Assembly: GCF_024529975.1 (NCBI RefSeq)
Contig: NZ_AP024897.1
Span: 372,001 to 436,000, forward strand
Length of the DNA stretch: 64,000 bases
Source: Vibrio quintilis
GTDB lineage: Bacteria > Pseudomonadota > Gammaproteobacteria > Enterobacterales > Vibrionaceae
Reading direction: 5' to 3'
Each line of letters starts with the position of its first letter. The first letter of the stretch is position 1. Both the position numbers and the translations under genes were made by a program. The notes under the pieces are model-generated. The model searched no databases. It saw only the letters and a list, made by a program, of their open reading frames with translations, and was not told where the DNA came from. Below are positions 40,466-49,252 of the stretch, one piece after another.

Positions 40466-40934
40466 AATCTTCTTCTATTGTCTCATTGTTAATCTCAGAG
40501 GAACATAACTGGCAAACACCATGGGATTCGATGACATGATTTGTAATCTTAAATCCATGTTTCTCCGCATTATCTTCCAGCGATGAAATTAAATGGTCAT
40601 TTTGCAATTCAATTACATCACCACATTTATCACATATTAAAAGATGAGAAAAATGCTTATGTGCGTTACAAGAGCAACACGATATAAAACTATTGGTTGA
40701 CTCAACCCGGTGAATGAACCCTTGCTCCAGTAAAAAATCGAGCGCCCGGTAAACAGTTGGTGGCTTTGCCTGAGGCTCATTTTTTTTGAGTGCTTCAAGT
40801 AATTCATACGCACTGGCTGCTTTATTACTGGCACTGATCAACTCAAACACCTGCTTCCGTTGAGAAGTTAGTCTTACACCTCTTGCAGCGCATATTTCTT
40901 CTATCTGCTTTGTTAAATTGTGGTCCAAATTCAT
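40455..40934 (-). CDS. zur: Zinc uptake regulator Zur (Fur family)
   Basis: 159 aa from ATG 40934. The frame is open 42 codons upstream, but family length and GGTGG/AAGGTG before this ATG support it. The winged HTH has ARGVRLTSQRKQVFELI and PPTVYRALDFL. The zinc-binding half shows SCCSCNAHKHFSHLLICDKC and CQLC. It represses zinc uptake genes when zinc is sufficient. It overlaps cheX and lies just outside the syp-like locus. Confidence 0.92.
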   Translation of the reverse strand: MNLDHNLTKQIEEICAARGVRLTSQRKQVFELISASNKAASAYELLEALKKNEPQAKPPTVYRALDFLLEQGFIHRVESTNSFISCCSCNAHKHFSHLLICDKCGDVIELQNDHLISSLEDNAEKHGFKITNHVIESHGVCQLCSSEINNETIEEDYAR

Positions 40935-41252
40935 CACCTTAACCACCAGAATCTTATAAGCATATACTAATTCAAGCGTAATATCGTGCAACATTTCTGA
41001 CAAGTTCAGCCAGACAACCCTGTTATCTGTGTGACCTTTTCCCTGAAAACCGAACGTCATATTTGAGGTTCAGATACTAAAGTTACAGGGAATCCCCACT
41101 TTATTGCCAGATCGTACTCTTAATTATATACAGAAAGATTGTACTTGATGGCAATCACCGAAGCTTAAAATTAAAAAAACGATCATAACATTAATTGTCA
41201 CAATTTATCGCTGAAGAGGGTCACGAAAAGAAAGTCTGATGGAGGGAAGGGG

Positions 41253-41288
41253 AACAGAGGCAGAGCCGGGCCTGATTCAGCCTCTGTT
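41253..41288 (-). terminator. Inverted repeat after sypR (possible terminator of the syp locus)
   Basis: AACAGAGGC (41253-41261) pairs with GCCTCTGTT (41280-41288) around an 18-nt loop, 13 bp past the sypR stop. On the minus strand it is followed by a C/T-rich stretch, not a clean T tract, so termination efficiency is uncertain. Confidence 0.45.
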
Positions 41289-41301
41289 GAGTGAAGTTGA
41301 A

Positions 41302-41943
41302 TCATTGTCCTTTGCCACAGATCATGACCAGAACCGTCCTGCCGATAATTTTCAGATCCATCAATAACCAGCTTTTAAATGAGTACATCGAAAGAGAATA
41401 ACTGTGATCGAAAGCAACTTTACGTCGCACATCATCGATGCAGGTATCGTATCCCTGACTGATCTGAGCCAGCCCTGTGATTCCCGGTAAAATTCCATAA
41501 GTCCGCTCAGTAAAGAACGGAATTTTGTCTTCAAGACTGTTATAGAATGCCGGACGCTCTGGTCTTGGGCCAATCAGTGACATCTCTCCTTTGATCACAT
41601 TAATCAGCTGAGGTATTTCATCCAGCCGGGTTTTGCGCAGAAAACGTCCGACCACTGTGATTCTCGGGTCATTTTCTGTCGCCCAGACTGCGCCTGACAG
41701 TGATTCCGCATTTTGCACCATGGTCCGGAATTTAAACATTTCAAACAGGTTGACCTGCTCTGGCGTCGATTTACCCACACGCCACTGCCGGTAGATGACC
41801 GGCCCCGGCGAGGTGACTTTAATGGCAAGTGCGACGACCGGAAGTACCGGAGATAATGCAATGAGTCCGGCAACCGAGCCCAGTATATCAATGCTGCGTT
41901 TGACGCCATGAATCAGTGTTTGCGTAAATGAAGACATATACAT
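41302..41943 (-). CDS. sypR: Initiating polyprenyl-phosphate sugar transferase (SypR-like)
   Basis: 213 aa from MYMSSFTQ with AGAGGT correctly placed. The open frame extends upstream into sypQ. An N-terminal membrane helix (about 14-40) precedes the catalytic domain, with MFKFRTMVQNAE, the RKTRLDEIPQLINV block and GPRPERPAFY. It moves the first sugar-1-phosphate onto undecaprenyl phosphate at the inner membrane. It is the last gene of the locus, 5 bp after sypQ, the sypR position in V. fischeri. Confidence 0.88.
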   Translation of the reverse strand: MYMSSFTQTLIHGVKRSIDILGSVAGLIALSPVLPVVALAIKVTSPGPVIYRQWRVGKSTPEQVNLFEMFKFRTMVQNAESLSGAVWATENDPRITVVGRFLRKTRLDEIPQLINVIKGEMSLIGPRPERPAFYNSLEDKIPFFTERTYGILPGITGLAQISQGYDTCIDDVRRKVAFDHSYSLSMYSFKSWLLMDLKIIGRTVLVMICGKGQ

Positions 41944-41948
41944 AGTAA

Positions 41949-43136
41949 TTACCTCTTGTGATTTATTTTGGTCCAGCGATTCGTTTCTATGCCGGATAAA
42001 TATCTCAACCCGCCCAGCAGGTTGGCCCAGTGGCCGGTTAAAAAGTAGTGCAGCCACTGGAGTGGTTTGTATTTTTGTATACCGGGAAAAACGGGAGTGA
42101 TGAACGGAATGCTATACACAGCAGCCTGTATGACCAGCAGCGCCTGATAAAGCGGATGATGTAATAAAAGCACATTACAAATCAGGCAAACCAGCATCAG
42201 GTAAGGAACGAATAACCGCAGCCCTTTTCCTGAAAACAGGGAGAAAGCAACTAATCCGTACTTAGGGTTCAACAAGCCGGACAGAACAATGAATTGCTGC
42301 ATATTCCCGGCAGAAATACGCAGGCGTCGCTGAAAGTCATGTCTCAGCGATGTGGTCTCCAGCTCCAGCGCCCGCATATTGCTATCGTAAAGTGACTGAT
42401 AACCTTGCCTGACGATTTTCATCGGCAGAATGAAGTCATCGTTGATGGTATTTTGAGCCAGCGGCTCAAACAGCCGGGTACGGAAGATATAAAAAGCACC
42501 ATGGGAGCCCATGGTTGCGCCGGTTGCAGCTTCATGCTGCTTGATCCGGCTTTGATACTGCCAGTATTTCGCTTCACCTTCTCCCTGAGTTTCCAGCAAC
42601 TGATATCTGCTGTTCAGCACCCCAAGCCGTTCATCTTGAAAATGCCGGGCTGCAATCAGCAATGCATCCACCGAAATCAGCGCACTGGTATCACTCAGCA
42701 CGGTTAAATCAGAATCAATGCTCTGCATTTCATGGTTAATAATCGCAATTTTGCCCCGGTTTTCCGGATACTCATGAATTTCAAAATAAGTTTCCGCACA
42801 AATTGCCTCCTGAATCGTTTCCTGAGCGATTCTGCTGGTGTCATCCTCACATCCGTCACAGGCAATCATGATTTTCAATCGGTTCTTCGGATAATCCAGT
42901 GCCGACAGGTTGCGGATTTTTTCTGCGATCCACCGGGCTTCGTTATAAGCCGGAATCAGCATCGTAATTGTCGGCAATGCATCGTCAGACTGACTGGGCT
43001 GATAGCCACGCTGTGTGAAGGGTACTTGTTTCTCCGGATGGTTGCCTGCATACCATCTTAGCCAGAGCGGGTAACCAAAGTGGTGATAAATAATCAAGCC
43101 GGCAGCAACCCAGAATGCGATCATGATGATTGTCAT
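41949..43136 (-). CDS. sypQ: Membrane glycosyltransferase family 2 (SypQ-like)
   Basis: 395 aa. A membrane helix (2-18) precedes a GT-A domain with TMLIPAYNEARWIAEKIRNL, the DG in IACDGCEDDTS, the DTSALIS metal site and QRRLRISAGN. Two or three membrane helices close the C-terminus. It extends the polysaccharide repeat unit or chain on the cytoplasmic face. Its ATG overlaps the sypP stop by four bases. Confidence 0.85.
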   Translation of the reverse strand: MTIIMIAFWVAAGLIIYHHFGYPLWLRWYAGNHPEKQVPFTQRGYQPSQSDDALPTITMLIPAYNEARWIAEKIRNLSALDYPKNRLKIMIACDGCEDDTSRIAQETIQEAICAETYFEIHEYPENRGKIAIINHEMQSIDSDLTVLSDTSALISVDALLIAARHFQDERLGVLNSRYQLLETQGEGEAKYWQYQSRIKQHEAATGATMGSHGAFYIFRTRLFEPLAQNTINDDFILPMKIVRQGYQSLYDSNMRALELETTSLRHDFQRRLRISAGNMQQFIVLSGLLNPKYGLVAFSLFSGKGLRLFVPYLMLVCLICNVLLLHHPLYQALLVIQAAVYSIPFITPVFPGIQKYKPLQWLHYFLTGHWANLLGGLRYLSGIETNRWTKINHKR

Positions 43137-44230
43137 TTTATCGCCTCCAGTCCGAGTGATTCATAAGCATTCACCATGTGCTGAATATTACAATTCTGTT
43201 CCACATACGTTCTTGGTGACGTCGTGAGGGTGGCTGTTTCTGCATCTTTCAGTGCCCGGATCAGGGAAAACACACAGTTGGCTTTAATCAGTTGGCCCGT
43301 TTGCTGACACAGGGTTTCTTCACATGCGCCGGTATTGGTGACCACGACCGGAATGCCACAAGCCTGCGCTTCCAGCGGAGAGAGGGGAAAACCCTCACTT
43401 CGTGAAGGCAGACAGAACAAATTGAGCGATTGATAAAAGGTGTGCATCTCTTCAACCAGTCCCAGAAAGTGCACGCGGGAGGTCAGACCCAGTTCATCCA
43501 CCAGCTGGCGGAGCTGCTTTTCCTGACTCCCCTGACCGGCAATCGCTAAGTGATAATTTTCCGGAAGCTGTTTGAATGCTTTGATGATCTGATCATGCCC
43601 TTTGACCCATTCGAGACGACCGGCACAGCCAATCAGATAAGCAGCTTCCGGCAGGTTTAATCTGGCTCTGGCTGTGTTTTTATCTCCCGGAGAGAAGCGT
43701 TCGCAATCCACACCGTTTTTGATCGTCAGTGCTTCAGGATAGTTAAAACAGGTGCGGATGGTTTCTGTCACCAGGTTGGCGTCGCCCACCAACACGGGTT
43801 GTACCCAGTTCAGAATGACTCTTTCAAGCAAACGGTGGCGCCAGTTCTGCAAATGCCAGACATCATGCTCCGTATGAATACAAACCGGCACGTCGACACT
43901 TTTGGCGGCGATTCCGCCGTAAATCAGCGGGCCGATGTGATGGGTGTGTACGATATCCGGCCGGACTGTTTTCAATAACCCCTTCAGCCGGAATAACGTC
44001 TGTTTGCACCATCCTGATGACTTGCCCAGAAAATGCAGCTGTTGGCTGAATGGCGATAGTCTGGGCCATTTTTCAAGTGCCTGCTGGTGTTCCCCCTCAA
44101 GGCTGACAATCAAGACCCGATTGTGCGGCGAAGCCAGCCGGAGTAATTCCAGGACCATACATTCCAGTCCGCCGGGGGACAGATGCTGAACAACATGAAT
44201 GGTTGTTGTGGGTTGTGGTTCCGGGTTCAT
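43133..44230 (-). CDS. sypP: Glycosyltransferase family 4 (SypP-like)
   Basis: 365 aa from ATG 44230; a TTG one codon upstream is possible. It is a GT-B fold with HVVQHLSPGGLECMVLELL at the N-terminus, GCAGRLEWVKGHDQIIKAF in the nucleotide-sugar half, and the EGFPLSPLEAQACGIP E-x7-E motif. It is the first gene of the sypP-Q-R unit, behind a sigma-54 promoter at 44271-44286. Confidence 0.86.
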   Translation of the reverse strand: MNPEPQPTTTIHVVQHLSPGGLECMVLELLRLASPHNRVLIVSLEGEHQQALEKWPRLSPFSQQLHFLGKSSGWCKQTLFRLKGLLKTVRPDIVHTHHIGPLIYGGIAAKSVDVPVCIHTEHDVWHLQNWRHRLLERVILNWVQPVLVGDANLVTETIRTCFNYPEALTIKNGVDCERFSPGDKNTARARLNLPEAAYLIGCAGRLEWVKGHDQIIKAFKQLPENYHLAIAGQGSQEKQLRQLVDELGLTSRVHFLGLVEEMHTFYQSLNLFCLPSRSEGFPLSPLEAQACGIPVVVTNTGACEETLCQQTGQLIKANCVFSLIRALKDAETATLTTSPRTYVEQNCNIQHMVNAYESLGLEAIK

Positions 44231-44270
44231 CAATTCAGACTCCTGTGATTATCTTGTCCTCATCTCAGAT

Positions 44271-44286
44271 AGCATTGAATGTGCCA
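44271..44286 (-). promoter_or_regulatory. Sigma-54 promoter of sypP-Q-R
   Basis: On the minus strand this reads TGGCACATTCAATGCT, with one mismatch to TGGCACnnnnnTTGCW. It ends 41 bp before the sypP ATG. Confidence 0.8.
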
Positions 44287-44353
44287 ATTATTTTTATCTT
44301 TATATTCAATTGGTTATTTGTTTTAGTTGCGAGAGGATGCATTTTTCCGGATT

Positions 44354-44383
44354 TGAGAATCGGAGTGATTTTCTTATTGAGAA
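44354..44383 (-). promoter_or_regulatory. SypG enhancer-like motifs upstream of sypP
   Basis: Two TGAGAA boxes (minus strand TTCTCA) at 44354-44359 and 44378-44383. The second is inside TTCTTATTGAGAA (44371-44383). They lie about 70-100 bp upstream of the -24 element. Confidence 0.6.
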
Positions 44384-44514
44384 ACAGGAAAACAGGTGTC
44401 TGTACGACAGTCCGGATAAGGAAAAGCCACAAAGAAAGCCCGGTTCTCTGCGGGAAATTCTGAAGAGAAGCGGGCTGAACAGTAAAAGTGATAATGATGA
44501 AAGATGTACTGGCC

Positions 44515-45942
44515 CTAAGCCTGAATCCTCGGCAAAATCGTCAGTACCGGTGCCTGACAGATTGACTCAAGCTCATCCTGACGACGGATGCTGGTATCAA
44601 ATAACTCCATCAGTGTGGCGATACCAATGCCGATAAATAATCCTGCAAATCCTCCGGCAATCACAAAAATCATCAGCGGCAGATTGGACGGTGTGCTCGG
44701 TGTGTACGGCAGGTCGATAATCTTAACCCGCTTGGTCTGCTCAAAAATGCCCAGCGACCCTGTTAGCTGGGCCATCTCATAGCGCTGAATCAGTTCATCA
44801 TACAAGTCACGCTTGATTTCAACGTCCCGTTGCAGGCGGTGCAGGGTTTTGGCATGGTCACCGAAGGAATAGGCCTGAGTTTCCATTTTGCTAATCATCT
44901 GTTGCAGGCTTTTGGTTTCTTCCTGAAGGCTTTCATAGCGGCTACGGGTTATCTGCAAATTATGCAGCTGGGTAATCAGTAAAGGTTTTACATCGCCTTG
45001 TTGCGACACTGAAATATGGCTGACCATGTCCCATAACTGGTCACTGTCGAGCAGGCGTTCTGTCTCACTCAGCAGCTTGGTTCTTTCCGATTCCAGCCGT
45101 GACAGTTCACGCTTTTTGGCCTGCACAGAGCTGTGGGCATCGGTATATCTGGCCTGAAGTAGTGTCAGCTGGCTGCGGATCCGGATGATTTGCTCTTCAA
45201 TCTTGCCAACAACCGGGTTGGTTTTGGACAACTGCTGATCCAGCCCGCCCAGACTCTTTTTCACCCCGGCCAGCTCGGCTTCTTTCTCAGACAATGACTG
45301 TTTGAGCGAAGCCAGCTGATTGAGCAGCTGGTTCTGCATTTGCGGGGAAAAAGCCGCATACTGGTTTTTAAACTCAGCCAGTGCATTTTCTGCATCATCC
45401 AGTGCGGTTCTTCTTTTTTCGATATGGATACTGAGAAATTCGCTTGAATCCCGGATCGAGGAGCGTTCCGGTGCCAGCAGCTGTTCGATGAAGCGATCAC
45501 TGACGGTCTGAAGGGTTTCTTTCATCCCCTGCGGGGTATTCGCCTTGAGTTCGATTTTGATAAAATCTTTGCCCAGCATTCTTACATTCAGGCTGCCGGA
45601 AAGTTTCGCAATCACATAATCAATCTGTTTGCTGCTCATCTGATCATTGATCAACTGTCTTTCTTTGGCAACGGACAGCAAAACATGGCGGCTTTTCAGC
45701 AACGTACTCAGTGCGCTCATCCGATCATTCAGCATGGTTGAAACCGCCAGATCTTCCAGAAAAGGGTTCATTTTCGCGGTTTCCTGTATCAGCATGCTGG
45801 TATGTGCCTGATAAGCCAGTGGTGCCATCGAGCTGATCAGCGCCCCGGCAAACGGCAGTAACAGAACCGGCAGCGCAATCACATACCTTCTTCTCCATGC
45901 GGCTCCGAGCAGGACGGCAAAACGGAATTTCAACTCATTCAT
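44515..45942 (-). CDS. sypO: Wzz-type chain-length/polysaccharide co-polymerase (SypO-like)
   Basis: 475 aa from ATG 45942, with TGGAG five bases upstream; a GTG two codons earlier is unlikely. Membrane helices at about 22-44 and 425-450 flank a long periplasmic coiled coil (about 170-400), with the proline-rich PYTPSTPSNLP before the second helix. No kinase domain is fused, so SypD is the likely cytoplasmic ATPase partner. The start overlaps the sypN stop (ATGA). Confidence 0.88.
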   Translation of the reverse strand: MNELKFRFAVLLGAAWRRRYVIALPVLLLPFAGALISSMAPLAYQAHTSMLIQETAKMNPFLEDLAVSTMLNDRMSALSTLLKSRHVLLSVAKERQLINDQMSSKQIDYVIAKLSGSLNVRMLGKDFIKIELKANTPQGMKETLQTVSDRFIEQLLAPERSSIRDSSEFLSIHIEKRRTALDDAENALAEFKNQYAAFSPQMQNQLLNQLASLKQSLSEKEAELAGVKKSLGGLDQQLSKTNPVVGKIEEQIIRIRSQLTLLQARYTDAHSSVQAKKRELSRLESERTKLLSETERLLDSDQLWDMVSHISVSQQGDVKPLLITQLHNLQITRSRYESLQEETKSLQQMISKMETQAYSFGDHAKTLHRLQRDVEIKRDLYDELIQRYEMAQLTGSLGIFEQTKRVKIIDLPYTPSTPSNLPLMIFVIAGGFAGLFIGIGIATLMELFDTSIRRQDELESICQAPVLTILPRIQA

Positions 45943-47063
45943 AAGCACTCCAGAAATTGAGAAACCACATGACTCCGTTGTTCCCAGCTTTCTTGTTGCA
46001 CAATCGCTACGGGGGCTTTTTTCAGGTTGTCCGGATTTTTTTCATACCGGTTGAGCGCATCAATCATCGAAGCGGCACCATCAATCACATTCAAATGCGG
46101 CCGGTAAGGGTTGATGGCCGGATAATCGGTGGTGATGACTGGTGAGCCAGCTGCCAGATACTCCAACAGCTTTAACGGATTACAGGCATTAATCTGCGGA
46201 TTGAGCACAAAAGGCAGGAGGCTGACATCCCAGTGCTGGCAATAGGCCGGCAGCTGATGATGGGCTCTTGGCCCCAGTTGGTGAATATTCGGCAGCTCAG
46301 GTAAAGGCGAGCGAGACTGTGCCTGCGGGCCGATAAATACAAACTGCCAGTGGGGTAATGCGCAGGCTGCCTGTTCGATTAACGCATAATCCAGCCAGGA
46401 AGAGAGACTGCCATAAAAACCGGCCACGGGACCGTGTTGCGGCAGATCGTCAGCCCGCGGAGCCGGTGTTGAAAACAGTCCGGTATCGACGCCATGAGGC
46501 AGCAGACAGGTTTTCTTTGCAGGAAACTTCTCCTGCAATGCCGGGCTGGCGGCGAGAATCAGATCGGCTTTATCGACCAGTTCGGCTTCGTGCCGGGAAA
46601 CGGTTTGATGATCAACTCCGGCAAGGGCGGAAAAATCGTCTCCGCAGTAATACACCACATGGCTTTCACCCAGGCTGCCACACAGGTCAGCCGCAGTTGG
46701 CAGAGAGGTCCACAAGACCGGGTTGTTGAGGCGGAACTCCCTGAGAATAATTTTCAGCTGAAAGCGCATCATCTCGCGGGCAAGAGTACGCGACCAGCGC
46801 GAACGCGGCGCCGGAATGGTCAGGAGGTTCACCACACTGATATTTGCAGCGGGCCGGGTCTTTTCCTGCTGATATCCCTGTTTGGACTGACCGAATAGTT
46901 TCCCTAAAGCGCGCCGGATATCATGCCGGTTCAGCCGGGGCTGACGTAATCCGATCGAATTAACCCACAGAACCCGGCAATCTACAGGCAGATGAGAAAT
47001 CAGGTGTTGAGTACTGGACGGTAACCCGCCGAAATCTTCCCCGAACACAATAAAATCACGCAT
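45939..47063 (-). CDS. sypN: Glycosyltransferase (SypN-like)
   Basis: 374 aa. It opens with RDFIVFGEDFGGLPSSTQHL and has the GT-B C-half with GPVAGFYGSLSSWLDY and the NACNPLKLLEYLAAGSPVIT nucleotide-sugar motif. It resembles family 4/TuaH-like transferases; the sugar is not predictable. It lies between sypM and sypO, as in V. fischeri. Confidence 0.82.
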   Translation of the reverse strand: MRDFIVFGEDFGGLPSSTQHLISHLPVDCRVLWVNSIGLRQPRLNRHDIRRALGKLFGQSKQGYQQEKTRPAANISVVNLLTIPAPRSRWSRTLAREMMRFQLKIILREFRLNNPVLWTSLPTAADLCGSLGESHVVYYCGDDFSALAGVDHQTVSRHEAELVDKADLILAASPALQEKFPAKKTCLLPHGVDTGLFSTPAPRADDLPQHGPVAGFYGSLSSWLDYALIEQAACALPHWQFVFIGPQAQSRSPLPELPNIHQLGPRAHHQLPAYCQHWDVSLLPFVLNPQINACNPLKLLEYLAAGSPVITTDYPAINPYRPHLNVIDGAASMIDALNRYEKNPDNLKKAPVAIVQQESWEQRSHVVSQFLECL

Positions 47064-47073
47064 ACCGGTCTCC

Positions 47074-47784
47074 TCACTTCAGGTGTTTGATCACTTTGGC
47101 CGGATGTCCGGCAGCCAGCACAAAATCCGGTAAGTCATGAATCACGACACTGTCTGACGCAACGATGGTGCCTTCCCCGATGGTCACGCCCTGCTTGACG
47201 GAGACATTGGTGCCCAGCCAGCAATCGCGTTTGAGGTGAATGTCACCGGCCTGATGGTCATCATCCGGTTCTCCCTTTGCTCTGCGGGTGGCATCCAGCG
47301 GATGACCTGAGTAACCACATAAAAATGCCCGCCCGGCAATCCGGACATTGTCTTCAAGGATGATCTGTGTGCCGACCGCAATCGTGGTTTGCCAGCCAAT
47401 GCCGACATTGTTACCGATATGCAGCGTCGGATTGTCTGAGGTGCTGCGCCCGGTCATGGTGGTTTGCCCTGAAATCCGGCAGTCATCACCAACATGAATC
47501 CGCAACGGACCGCTGATATAAGGGGTGCCGCTGTATAAATACAGGCGACGGCCTGTCACCGTAGCTCTGGCCCGGAAGACCGGGGTATAAACCAGCCAGC
47601 GCATCAGCGTCGAACTCACCGTTGTGCTTACTGCATAAGCACCACACATGAGTCCGTTGTACAACCGGGGTGATGGCAGTTCAAATGCCCGGACTTTTTT
47701 CAAAGTCTGAAATACCTGACGGTGGCGCGGATTCGGGTGATGCCTGAGCCACTGTTTGAAATCATGAACCCGTGTATGAAGCAT
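47074..47784 (-). CDS. sypM: Left-handed beta-helix acyltransferase (SypM-like)
   Basis: 236 aa. Hexapeptide repeats run from about residue 75 to 225, including HIGNNVGIGWQTTIAVGTQI, CWLGTNVSVKQGVTIGEGT and IVASDSVVIHDLP, with a catalytic-type His in CGYSGHPLD. It probably acetylates the polysaccharide. It is the first gene of the sypM-N-O unit; the sigma-54 site is 40 bp upstream and the enhancer-like box lies inside sypL. Confidence 0.85.
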   Translation of the reverse strand: MLHTRVHDFKQWLRHHPNPRHRQVFQTLKKVRAFELPSPRLYNGLMCGAYAVSTTVSSTLMRWLVYTPVFRARATVTGRRLYLYSGTPYISGPLRIHVGDDCRISGQTTMTGRSTSDNPTLHIGNNVGIGWQTTIAVGTQIILEDNVRIAGRAFLCGYSGHPLDATRRAKGEPDDDHQAGDIHLKRDCWLGTNVSVKQGVTIGEGTIVASDSVVIHDLPDFVLAAGHPAKVIKHLK

Positions 47785-47823
47785 AAGTTCTTTCCCTGAA
47801 TAATGGACTTGTATGCATCACGT

Positions 47824-47839
47824 TACAATTCCTGTGCCG
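47824..47839 (-). promoter_or_regulatory. Sigma-54 promoter of sypM-N-O (imperfect)
   Basis: The minus strand reads CGGCACAGGAATTGTA. The -24 GG is kept, but the -12 GC is GT, making this the weakest of the four. It ends 40 bp before the sypM ATG. Confidence 0.55.
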
Positions 47840-47858
47840 GGTTTTTTGTTTTTATAAA

Positions 47859-49250
47859 TCAGTTAGTTAAAAGTTTTCTGGTCGGGTGTCGTTTGTGATT
47901 CTCATTTTGAGAGTCGTTTTGACTGATGCGGGCGATGGCCACGGTCAGAGCGGCGAGAATATACACCGGCCAGTTAAAGCCCTGAGTCAGGAAAGTGCCG
48001 GACACGATGGTGCCGATCAGCGCCGCATAAACCGCCGTGGCATTGGCGGCCAGATGCGGGTTGCAGGTTTCCGGCAGAGTCTTCAGTGTCCGGGAAGCGG
48101 TCCGGATTAAAGACACGATAAAAGAGACGAAGATAATCAGCCCGAGAAATCCGGTTTCAGCCAGCACACCAAACCAGGTGCTGTGAACTGCATGATTCAG
48201 GCCATCCCAGTGGGGGCTGTAAAAGAAATAGTTTGAATAAAAATTATTCAGACCGACACCAAACAGCGGATTATCCAATGCCATTTTGAAAGCGGCTTCC
48301 CAGGCATATAAACGCCCCATGGCCGACGCATCGACGCCTTCTTCCGCAGCGCCCCCGGAAGCGCGATCCGAGATACCGGCGACGCTGTAAAGGAGCAGCG
48401 CCGCAATCGCGCCGAGTGTGAGCAGCAGCACTTTGCTGCGAATCAGGCGCAGGGCAAAGATACCGAAAACCGCCAGTGACCCCAGTAATCCGCCCCGGCT
48501 TTGGGTGGCAATCACCGCACTCATCAGCAGTGCGGTTGCCAGCAGGCCGAGCAAGCGCTGCGGCCACGGAATACCTTTGGTTGTGCTCAGACTGATTGAA
48601 AAAGCCAGCGGAAACATCAGTACCAGGGCCAGATCATTCGGATCGCCGAGCATTGAGCCGAGATCTCTGCCAACGGTCACCCGCGAGCCTTCGACCAGCC
48701 CGATCCCCTGAATTGAATTACTCATCGCCACTGCACCCACAATCATCCCGGCTCCGATAATCAGAAAGGTGGTCATTTTCAGATTTTTGGCATTATTGAC
48801 CAGCCAGACGGTTGCCAGCGTCATGATCATGATTTTCCAGTAAATGCCTTTAAAGTTATTCAGCGCAATGCCCCGGTTTGACGCAAAGACAATCCCGACA
48901 CAGACCAGCACCCAGAACACGGCCAGCCAGGTCAGTGAGGGGTGCCAGTAAACTTTCAGCTGGCGGCTGATCAACACATGCCACATCAATGCTGCCAGTG
49001 AGCCTAATGACAGCAACAAAGGAATTTTGAGCGGGAACAGTACCGGAATGGCTTCATGAATCCGGAAGAACGAAAAAATGATGAACAGAATCACCAGCCA
49101 GAAGGTCTGAGTCAGAGCAAACATGGCAGCCAGCGGCAGAATGGCGATGGCGACCGGAATGGCCGGATGAGGAATCAGATACCACATTCCGGCCATCAGC
49201 AGACACACCGCCAGACTGACGATAATTCCCGGACGGCTGGTTTGATTCAT
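47859..49250 (-). CDS. sypL: O-antigen ligase/polymerase family protein (SypL-like)
   Basis: 463 aa from the last of three adjacent ATGs (49256, 49253, 49250), with GGGG upstream. About ten to twelve membrane helices are present. The Wzy_C-type loop contains ALDNPLFGVGLNNFYSNYFF and then LNHAVHSTWFGVLAETGFLG, as in O-antigen ligases and polymerases. It should polymerise or ligate flipped units at the periplasmic face. An enhancer-like box for sypM (47899-47913) lies in its last codons. Confidence 0.84.
   Translation of the reverse strand: MNQTSRPGIIVSLAVCLLMAGMWYLIPHPAIPVAIAILPLAAMFALTQTFWLVILFIIFSFFRIHEAIPVLFPLKIPLLLSLGSLAALMWHVLISRQLKVYWHPSLTWLAVFWVLVCVGIVFASNRGIALNNFKGIYWKIMIMTLATVWLVNNAKNLKMTTFLIIGAGMIVGAVAMSNSIQGIGLVEGSRVTVGRDLGSMLGDPNDLALVLMFPLAFSISLSTTKGIPWPQRLLGLLATALLMSAVIATQSRGGLLGSLAVFGIFALRLIRSKVLLLTLGAIAALLLYSVAGISDRASGGAAEEGVDASAMGRLYAWEAAFKMALDNPLFGVGLNNFYSNYFFYSPHWDGLNHAVHSTWFGVLAETGFLGLIIFVSFIVSLIRTASRTLKTLPETCNPHLAANATAVYAALIGTIVSGTFLTQGFNWPVYILAALTVAIARISQNDSQNENHKRHPTRKLLTN
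47899..47913 (-). promoter_or_regulatory. SypG enhancer-like palindrome for sypM, inside sypL
   Basis: The plus strand reads TTCTCATTTTGAGAG, a near-perfect TTCTCA-N3-TGAGAA palindrome 61-75 bp upstream of the sypM -24 element, within the 3' end of sypL. Confidence 0.7.
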
Positions 49251-49252
49251 CA

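Noticed and set aside
48418..48711. Overlapping plus-strand frames inside sypL and neighbouring glycosyltransferase genes
   Set aside because: They lack ribosome-binding sites and conserved motifs, and follow from GC-rich codons of the minus-strand genes.
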